In this document: positions 6,838-11,509 of the stretch, piece by piece
Position numbering within the stretch: the first letter of the stretch is position 1
Layout of the letters: every line of letters starts with the position of its first letter
DNA from: Acidimicrobiaceae bacterium
Lineage (GTDB): Bacteria > Actinomycetota > Acidimicrobiia > Acidimicrobiales > UBA8190
DNA length: 11,509 bases
Direction: 5' to 3'
NCBI GenBank assembly: GCA_003453695.1
Contig: DMNK01000009.1
Coordinates: forward strand, 33,586-45,094
Notes under the pieces: generated by a model
Seen by the model: only the letters and a program-made list of their open reading frames with translations
Told to the model about the DNA's origin: nothing
The model's database searches: none
Program-made: the position numbers and the translations under genes

Positions 6838-7922
6838 GGATCGACGCGTCATCGGTGCTCGACGAGGGCACCGGGCTGGAGAACCATGTCCTCACCCTGG
6901 TCGACGCCGTGGCCCGCTTCTCCGATCACGAACTCGTGGTCTTCGTGCGACGGAAGCTCCCTCGGCAATGGGACGAGATCCAGGGGCGGCTGGAGGCCCG
7001 GTGTCTGGACACCGACAGTCAGGTCCTCGCCACTCAGGTGCTGCTGCGTCGCGCCGCCCGGCGGGCGAGGCTCGACGTCCTGTACTGCGGGGCCAAGCCG
7101 GCACCGGCCGGGTATGCCGGTACCCTCTTGGTGGGCATCCACGACCCGATCCCGTGGATGAAGCCGGACGTCATGGGGCGGGGCGCCGCTCCGTGGTTCC
7201 GGACGTTCCATTCGATGAGCATCCGTCATGGAGCCCATGTGGCGACTCCCTCAGCCGTGTCGAAGGGCGCCCTCGAGGCCCTCCTCGGGCTCGAAGGGCG
7301 GCGGGTACACGTCGTCGGGAACGCCCTCGCCCCCTGGTACCAGCGCTACCTCGCCGGCGCCGCCATCGAGCGTCCGGCCGTGGCGCCATCGGCGCCCTAC
7401 TTCCTGGCGGTGAGGCGCATCGACCCGAGAAGCGGGCTGTCGACGGTCCTCGACGCCTGGGACGACCTGCGCCGGCGGCATCCGCACGTCCGGCTGGTGT
7501 TGGCCGGCAAGGCGGGGTGGAAGGCCGGGTCGTGGGTCGAGCGGGCCCGGGCCACCCCCGGGGTGACCATGCTCGGGGAGGTGTCCGCCCCCGACCTCGC
7601 CGGGCTCTACCGTCACGCCCTCGGCTTCGTCACCGCATCGATGCACGAGGGGTTCGGCCTGACCGTGCTCGAGGCCATGGCGCTGGGGGCTCCGGTGCTG
7701 GCCACCGGCATCCCCCCGCATCTCGAGGTCGGCGGGGACGCCGCCCGGTACTTCGCCGTGGGGGACTGGACGTCCCTGTCGAGGGCCATGGAGCGACTGG
7801 TCCACGACGAAGGGGAGCGGACCGGGCGTGTCGCCAGGGGAAAGGCGCGGGCGCTGGTGTTCTCGGCCGAGCGCCTTGCCACCCGGTTCCTCGAAGCGGC
7901 GGAGGCAACCGCCGGCGGTTAG
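6828..7922 (+). CDS. GT4-family glycosyltransferase
   Basis: A 364-residue GT-B enzyme, second of a coupled pair. Start GTG 6828 lies inside the previous gene, with GAGGTGG at 6814-6820, and yields a normal GT4 start (MRIGIDASSVLDEGTGLENHVLTL). The open frame upstream is a shadow of the preceding gene. The donor domain runs from YFLAVRRIDPRSGLSTVLDAW through LVLAGKAGWKAGSW and VTMLGEVSAPDLAGLYRHA to the E-x7-E signature (E274 and E282 in EGFGLTVLEAMALGAPVLAT), followed by PPHLEVGGDAARYF. It resembles the preceding enzyme in layout but is clearly divergent, so each probably makes a different linkage. Its stop codon overlaps that of the converging FkbM gene by 4 nt and lies inside an inverted repeat. 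Confidence 0.9.
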   Translation: MRIGIDASSVLDEGTGLENHVLTLVDAVARFSDHELVVFVRRKLPRQWDEIQGRLEARCLDTDSQVLATQVLLRRAARRARLDVLYCGAKPAPAGYAGTLLVGIHDPIPWMKPDVMGRGAAPWFRTFHSMSIRHGAHVATPSAVSKGALEALLGLEGRRVHVVGNALAPWYQRYLAGAAIERPAVAPSAPYFLAVRRIDPRSGLSTVLDAWDDLRRRHPHVRLVLAGKAGWKAGSWVERARATPGVTMLGEVSAPDLAGLYRHALGFVTASMHEGFGLTVLEAMALGAPVLATGIPPHLEVGGDAARYFAVGDWTSLSRAMERLVHDEGERTGRVARGKARALVFSAERLATRFLEAAEATAGG

Positions 7923-7941
7923 CGCCCTCGGTCCTCCGCTG
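7897..7941. repeat. Nested inverted repeat across the convergent gene ends
   Basis: An outer stem pairs 7897-7905 with 7933-7941 (core GCGGAGG with CCTCCGC, plus a wobble and one more pair). It encloses a perfect 14-nt palindrome, AACCGCCGGCGGTT at 7907-7920. Both converging stop codons (TAG 7920-7922 on plus, TAA 7921-7919 on minus) lie inside it. A bidirectional terminator without T-runs, or a shared 3'-end structure, is the likely role (inference). Confidence 0.45.
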
Positions 7942-8779
7942 GTCCATGTCCCGGGGCTGCTCGATCGACAAGGGAGATGATGGAGCGGTCGGACCAGGCC
8001 CGGACGAACAGGAAGTCGTGGACGTAGCCAGGCGGCATGTCCCCTTCCCACCGTCCCGGCGCCCGGAGGTGTGCCGGTTGATGGATGTCGAGGTCGAACC
8101 CGGAGAGGGGATGGAGCCGGTCGTCGAGGACGAAATATCCCTCGTACCCGGCGTCCCGAAGAAGGTCGAAGGTGTCGTGGACCGGTGAGTCTCTGTGGCG
8201 CTGTTCGATCTCTACGAAGATGTTGGGCCTGTCGTAACGGAGGATGCGGGATGCCCCCAACAGCACCTCGTGTTCGTGACCCTCGGCGTCGATCTTCATG
8301 AAGGTGATCGAGGAGTTCATCGGCGTCACCATGTCATCGAGGGGACGAAGCTCGATCGGGACCACCCGGCATGCCACCTCGAGTTTCGAGAGGGAGCTGC
8401 GAGCGGGCACGGCATGCCCGTTGACCACCGGCACGCGCAGCTCTGCCGACCCGGAGTGATCTGAGGCGGCAAAAGGGAGGATGCCCACGCGCTTCGCAGG
8501 TGACCTTCCGAACTTGGGGTCCCAACGCCGTCGCAGGGCCCGCAAACTGTCGGGCATGGGCTCCACGGCCCAGACCCAGCCTCCCGGGTCGACCTGTCGG
8601 GCCAGCTTGAGGGTGTACACCCCTCGATAGGCACCGACGTCGACGACGACCTCTCCCGGCCTCACGAGCGCCTCGATGGCACGAAGCGTGAAGTCACCCC
8701 GCATCCGCTTCTTCGCCAGTCTGAGGTACACGGCCAGTTCGGGAAGAGCCCGGTCGACTGCCCGCTCGGCGCGGTTCAC
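7919..8779 (-). CDS. FkbM-family SAM-dependent methyltransferase
   Basis: A 286-residue class I methyltransferase, likely an O-methyltransferase acting on a sugar of the glycan. SAM-binding motif I is VVVDVGAYRGVYTLKLA (44-60), followed by the acidic AVEP (71-74). The FkbM hallmark F-MKIDAEGHE is at 160-169, then LLGASRILRYDRPNIFVEIEQ and a family-like C-terminus (LLRDAGYEGYFVLDD, residues in the 200s). FkbM enzymes are frequent in polysaccharide and glycolipid clusters, where they cap or decorate sugars. The start is GTG 8779-8777; no clear Shine-Dalgarno is visible, and no better upstream start was found. It is last in the minus-strand run, separated from the upstream gene by 96 nt with two palindromes, and may be expressed partly on its own. 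Confidence 0.88.
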   Translation of the reverse strand: MNRAERAVDRALPELAVYLRLAKKRMRGDFTLRAIEALVRPGEVVVDVGAYRGVYTLKLARQVDPGGWVWAVEPMPDSLRALRRRWDPKFGRSPAKRVGILPFAASDHSGSAELRVPVVNGHAVPARSSLSKLEVACRVVPIELRPLDDMVTPMNSSITFMKIDAEGHEHEVLLGASRILRYDRPNIFVEIEQRHRDSPVHDTFDLLRDAGYEGYFVLDDRLHPLSGFDLDIHQPAHLRAPGRWEGDMPPGYVHDFLFVRAWSDRSIISLVDRAAPGHGPAEDRGR

Positions 8780-8794
8780 GGCGGCAATGGTAGT

Positions 8795-8826
8795 GATCGG
8801 CGCCGATCTCGGGTCCGTGCCGGCAC
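8795..8826. promoter_or_regulatory. Two perfect palindromes between the WecG-family and FkbM genes
   Basis: GATCGGCGCCGATC (8795-8808) and GTGCCGGCAC (8817-8826) are perfect palindromes in the 96-bp gap, 8 nt apart. On the minus strand they lie just upstream of the FkbM start. Either a repressor operator or a weak intra-operon hairpin would fit; no -10/-35 pair is evident. Confidence 0.35.
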
Positions 8827-8875
8827 CCGGGCCAGGTGTTCGACGCCTCCATCTCGCACCGGGCAGCGACCCGGT

Positions 8876-9763
8876 TCACGCCGCCAGGCTGTCAGGACCC
8901 GGCGCGGTGTTGCGCACGCGTGAGCGGGCGCTCTCGAAGAGCATCCTCACCACAAAGGGCAGGTCGTCGACGATGTATCGGGTGAACAAGCGTCGAGGCT
9001 CCAGGCGCAGTCGGTGGAACCATTCGAGGCCGTTGCGACGCATCCACTCGGGCGCGGCCGGAGTCGCCCCCGAGATGATGGTGAGGGCACTCCCGGCTCC
9101 GATGAACCACGTGGAAGGGAACTGCGAGCTCCAGGAGTCCATCAGCTGCTCCTGCTTGGGGGAGCCGAAGGCGCACACCACGAAGTGCGGATTGGCGCCG
9201 CGCAGGGAGCTGACGATGTTCCGGAGCTGGGCGGGATCAGATTCGAATCCCATGGGTGGCGCCAGGGTGCCGGCAATGCGCAATCCGGGAGCTCGTGCCC
9301 GGAGGACGGCGGCAGCCTGTTCGGCGACACCGGGGGCAGCGCCCAGGAGGAACATGCTCATGTCCTCCCCGGCCAGCGCCTGCGCCATGGCTCGGACCAA
9401 CTGGGTGCCGTTGACCCGAGCTTTGAGGGGGGTCCGCTGCAACCGGCTCGCCCACACGAGCGGCATTCCGTCCGCCACCACCAGTGCAGCACGGGAGACG
9501 ACGTCGGCAAAGTGGGTGGACCTCGAGATCTTCAACAGCAGGTCGACATTGGGAGTGATGACACAGCCTCCCCGGCCGTCCCTGATGGCAGAGATGATCC
9601 TCCCCACCACTTCTGCCTCGTCGAGGTTGTCGAGGCGGGTCCCCATGAGCACGACCTCGTGCGGACGTGGCACATGTGCGGGAACGTGCCCCTGGTCCGT
9701 GCCTTGCGTGGGCGGGCACTCTCCACCCGAGCGCGAGAACGCCAATCGGTTCTGGAGGGTCAT
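8876..9763 (-). CDS. WecG/TagA/CpsF-family glycosyltransferase
   Basis: A 295-residue GT26-type enzyme that would add a sugar (ManNAc/ManNAcA or similar in known members) to a lipid-linked first sugar. Landmarks: VVLMGTRLDNLDEAEVV (37-53), VITPNVDLLLKI (68-79), VVADGMPLVWAS (95-106), MFLLGAAPGVAEQAA (137-151), CAFGSPKQEQLMDSW (197-211), and C-terminal PEWMRRNGLEWFHRLRLEPRRLFTRY. The family's G-x-G-x-x-x-D segment reads GAGSALTIISG here, with Thr228 where Asp is usual. ATG 9763 overlaps the upstream TGA (ATGA), so I prefer it. It leaves about 35 extra residues before the conserved domain, and a start nearer Met40 is possible. The family is normally about 245 residues. The same frame stays open far upstream over the GT2 gene, but that part is shadow. 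Confidence 0.88.
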   Translation of the reverse strand: MTLQNRLAFSRSGGECPPTQGTDQGHVPAHVPRPHEVVLMGTRLDNLDEAEVVGRIISAIRDGRGGCVITPNVDLLLKISRSTHFADVVSRAALVVADGMPLVWASRLQRTPLKARVNGTQLVRAMAQALAGEDMSMFLLGAAPGVAEQAAAVLRARAPGLRIAGTLAPPMGFESDPAQLRNIVSSLRGANPHFVVCAFGSPKQEQLMDSWSSQFPSTWFIGAGSALTIISGATPAAPEWMRRNGLEWFHRLRLEPRRLFTRYIVDDLPFVVRMLFESARSRVRNTAPGPDSLAA

Positions 9764-10683
9764 GTCGTCGGGATGGCCCGCGCCAGCAGGCGGTAGGCGA
9801 GCCCCGGATCCCCGACCGCTCGTCCCATCTGCCGCCCAGCCTGCTCCACGGCGAGAAGGCCGAGCACGGAGGGCGACGCCGTGGCCAGGGCCCGCAGCAC
9901 GTGCATGCGCTTTTCCCATCCCTCGCCTTCTTCCATGCGCTGATGGGCAAGGTGAAAAGCGCGACATGCGGGGCTCATGTCGGAGGAATGCTTGCGATCG
10001 AATCGTTCCAGGCCCCCGCGCTTCACCGTCGGGTGGGTGAGCCGGGGGTCGCTGTGGCTGACGTAATGGACGAGCGGCTCGGGGATCGTCCCCGCCCCGG
10101 CCAGCCGGGCACAGCGGAGCCACAGATCCCAATCCTCGGCGCATTCGAAGCTCTCGTCGATCCGGAACTCCGAGCCTAGGAGGCCAGGTCTGACCAAGAC
10201 CTGAGAGAAGCTCCCCGGGAAGTTCACCCAGATCATCTGCTCGGCCGAGAACGAGCGCGGCCCCCGGAAGCGCACCGGTGGGCGCTTGCTCCGGTCCCGT
10301 TCGATGAAGTGGTCGCAAGAGACGAGCCCCGTCCGAGGGTGTTCCTCCATGTAGTCGACTTGTCGGGCCAGCTTGTGCGGCTCCCACCGGTCGTCGTCGT
10401 CGACGAAGGCCACGAGCTCCCCGCGGACCTGACCCAGCGCGGCGTTGCGCGCCCCTGCCGCACCGACATTGCGGTCGAGCCGGATGAGCCGGACGCGGCG
10501 GTCGCCTCGGGCGGTGCGTTCGACCACCTCGTCTACGGGAGACTCAGAGGCGTCGTCCACGATGAGGAGCTCCAACGAGGCGTAGCTCTGGGACAGGACC
10601 GACTGGATCGCCGCCGGGAGGCGGCTGGGCCGGTTGTAGGTGGGCAAGACGACGGAGACGAGAGGGCTCGAGGCTCCGGGCAC
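9760..10683 (-). CDS. GT2-family glycosyltransferase
   Basis: A 307-residue inverting GT-A enzyme. The N-terminal nucleotide-sugar fold starts PLVSVVLPTYNRPSRL (7-22), then LELLIVDDASES (37-48), RNVGAAGARNAAL (71-83) and the metal-binding acidic run FVDDDDRW (D95-D98). The likely catalytic segment ECAEDWDLWLR is at 180-190 (E183, D184, W185). The C-terminus after residue 200 is variable and probably acceptor-specific. No transmembrane helix is visible, so this is a soluble or peripheral transferase rather than a processive synthase. Start GTG 10683 has a GGGGAG Shine-Dalgarno just upstream on the minus strand, lying within the end of the preceding gene; the gap to that gene is only 3 nt. The stop overlaps the next start by 4 nt. 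Confidence 0.9.
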   Translation of the reverse strand: MPGASSPLVSVVLPTYNRPSRLPAAIQSVLSQSYASLELLIVDDASESPVDEVVERTARGDRRVRLIRLDRNVGAAGARNAALGQVRGELVAFVDDDDRWEPHKLARQVDYMEEHPRTGLVSCDHFIERDRSKRPPVRFRGPRSFSAEQMIWVNFPGSFSQVLVRPGLLGSEFRIDESFECAEDWDLWLRCARLAGAGTIPEPLVHYVSHSDPRLTHPTVKRGGLERFDRKHSSDMSPACRAFHLAHQRMEEGEGWEKRMHVLRALATASPSVLGLLAVEQAGRQMGRAVGDPGLAYRLLARAIPTT

Positions 10684-10686
10684 CGA

Positions 10687-11509
10687 TCACTCCCCGAACG
10701 CCGCGGCGAACGCTTCGAGCCTGGCCCGGGCCGAGGCCACACCCGAGTGGTGGCTGGCGATGGTGCGACGGCCGGCGGCGCCGAGCTCGGCTCGGCCTTG
10801 GGGAGATCGCAACAGGTCGGACAGAGTCCGGGCGAATTCGCCGTCCCCGGCGACCAGCACGCCGCTCTCGTCGCGCCCCAAGACGCCTTCGGCGCCGGCT
10901 GGAGTCGTGACCACGGGTACGCCGTGTGCGAGCGCCTCGATGACCTTCACCTTGGGGCCGGTCGAGGGGGGGCAGGGAAAGGCGACGACCGCCACACGCG
11001 ACAGGAACTCGTCACTGGCGGCGACACTCCCCACCAGTTCGACCCCTTTCATGGACCCGACGCTCATCTGGTCGAGACACCGCCCGGCGAGCAGCAGGCG
11101 CGCCCCGGGGACGGACTGCGCCACCGCCGGCCACTCCGACAGCAGCGACTGGAGAGCCCAGCGGTTCGGGGGCCACGACCAGTCGGCGAGCAGGCCGGCG
11201 ACGGGCTCCTCGACCGGAACCACCGACGCCTCGGGGACGGGGTAGGCGATGGGGACCACATGAGCGCTCGGCTTCAGGCGCCGGCGGAGCTCGTCGGAGT
11301 AGGCGAGGACGAGCGAAGCACGCCGGGCGATGTGCCGTTCTGCTCTCGCCGTCTGGATGTCCGACGGTGCCAGGCGCCGCCCGACGGCCCGGACGTCGGA
11401 CAGGCTGTGGAAGTGGACAGTGGCCACCGACCGGGGAAAGGGCGCCACCGCCGCGAACGACCAGTAGTGGTCGGCCACCGCCACCGCTCCGTCGGCCGGT
11501 TCCCAACCC
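10687..11509 (-). CDS. GT4/GT1-like glycosyltransferase (5' partial)
   Basis: The C-terminal 270 or so residues of a GT-B glycosyltransferase; the frame is open to the right edge, so the N-terminus lies outside. An internal GTG at 11484-11482 could be mistaken for a start, but in-frame residues GWEPADGAVAVADHYW continue across it. Recognisable parts are VLAYSDELRRRL, a linker region VAGLLADWSWPPNRWALQSLL (the W-PPN motif common where the donor domain opens), ARLLLAGRC, VELVGSV, and the donor-binding segment STGPKVKVIEALAHGVPVVTTPAGAEGV. The K-V-E-A spacing resembles GT4 enzymes that use STGPK-KVIEA instead of the classical EGFG-x-x-x-x-E. It ends 3 nt before the GT2 start, so the two share a transcript. 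Donor and acceptor are unknown. Confidence 0.85.
   Translation of the reverse strand, partial: GWEPADGAVAVADHYWSFAAVAPFPRSVATVHFHSLSDVRAVGRRLAPSDIQTARAERHIARRASLVLAYSDELRRRLKPSAHVVPIAYPVPEASVVPVEEPVAGLLADWSWPPNRWALQSLLSEWPAVAQSVPGARLLLAGRCLDQMSVGSMKGVELVGSVAASDEFLSRVAVVAFPCPPSTGPKVKVIEALAHGVPVVTTPAGAEGVLGRDESGVLVAGDGEFARTLSDLLRSPQGRAELGAAGRRTIASHHSGVASARARLEAFAAAFGE

Noticed and set aside
4588..6852. 754-codon open frame on the minus strand
   Set aside because: It is antisense to the GH5 and GT4 genes, which carry clear catalytic motifs. Its product is Arg/Gly/Pro/His-rich without domains, as expected from antisense reading of GC-rich coding DNA, and it spans an intergenic gap.
8676..10040. 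454-codon open frame on the plus strand
   Set aside because: It is antisense to the WecG-family, FkbM and GT2 genes. Its translation is low-complexity (Arg/Ser/Pro) with no motif.
9764..10387. N-terminal extension of the WecG-family frame to 503 codons
   Set aside because: This part runs out of frame across the GT2 gene and has no domain. The ATGA overlap at 9760-9763 gives a natural start.

Overview
The window comes from a GC-rich, compact bacterial chromosome. It shows frequent GTG starts, 4-nt and 10-nt gene overlaps, and very high GC at third codon positions. This fits a high-GC actinobacterium (Actinomycetota). The mix of a fatty acyl-AMP ligase/ACP pair, many GT4 enzymes and an FkbM methyltransferase is compatible with Acidimicrobiia or relatives, but no marker gene here fixes the taxon. 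Everything recognisable belongs to surface or extracellular glycan biosynthesis and modification. No RNA gene, IS, CRISPR array or phage gene was seen.

Plus strand, 1-3497: a tight run reading fatty acyl-AMP ligase-like enzyme (5' end outside the window), stand-alone acyl carrier protein, GT4 glycosyltransferase, and left-handed beta-helix acyltransferase. The first pair and the last pair overlap by 4 nt; 28 nt lie between the ACP and the GT4 gene. Plus strand, 3498-4128: a weak hairpin after the acyltransferase, then a small unrecognised eight-cysteine protein (3627-3926) with an excellent ribosome binding site, then a non-coding leader with small hairpins and an AT-rich -10-like hexamer. 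Plus strand, 4129-5556: a secreted GH5-type cellulase-like glycoside hydrolase. Plus strand, 5701-7922: two GT4 glycosyltransferases with a 10-nt overlap.

At 7919-7922 the plus-strand genes collide with a minus-strand operon. The two stop codons overlap inside a nested inverted repeat. Read on the minus strand from the right edge, that operon is: partial GT4-like glycosyltransferase (5' end outside the window), GT2 glycosyltransferase, WecG/TagA/CpsF-family glycosyltransferase, a 96-bp gap with two perfect palindromes, and an FkbM-family methyltransferase.

Working model (inference): the six glycosyltransferases (four GT4 or GT4-like, one GT2, one WecG/TagA family) assemble a repeat unit on a lipid carrier. 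The beta-helix acyltransferase and the FkbM enzyme decorate it, and the secreted GH5 enzyme trims or releases the polymer. The FAAL/ACP pair could supply an activated acyl chain for an acylated glycan or glycolipid. No polymerase, flippase or polyisoprenyl-phosphate sugar transferase lies in the window, so the locus continues on one or both sides. The least explained items are the eight-cysteine protein, whose start matches the first half of the SPASM cysteine pattern, and the FAAL/ACP pair beside sugar-acylation genes.
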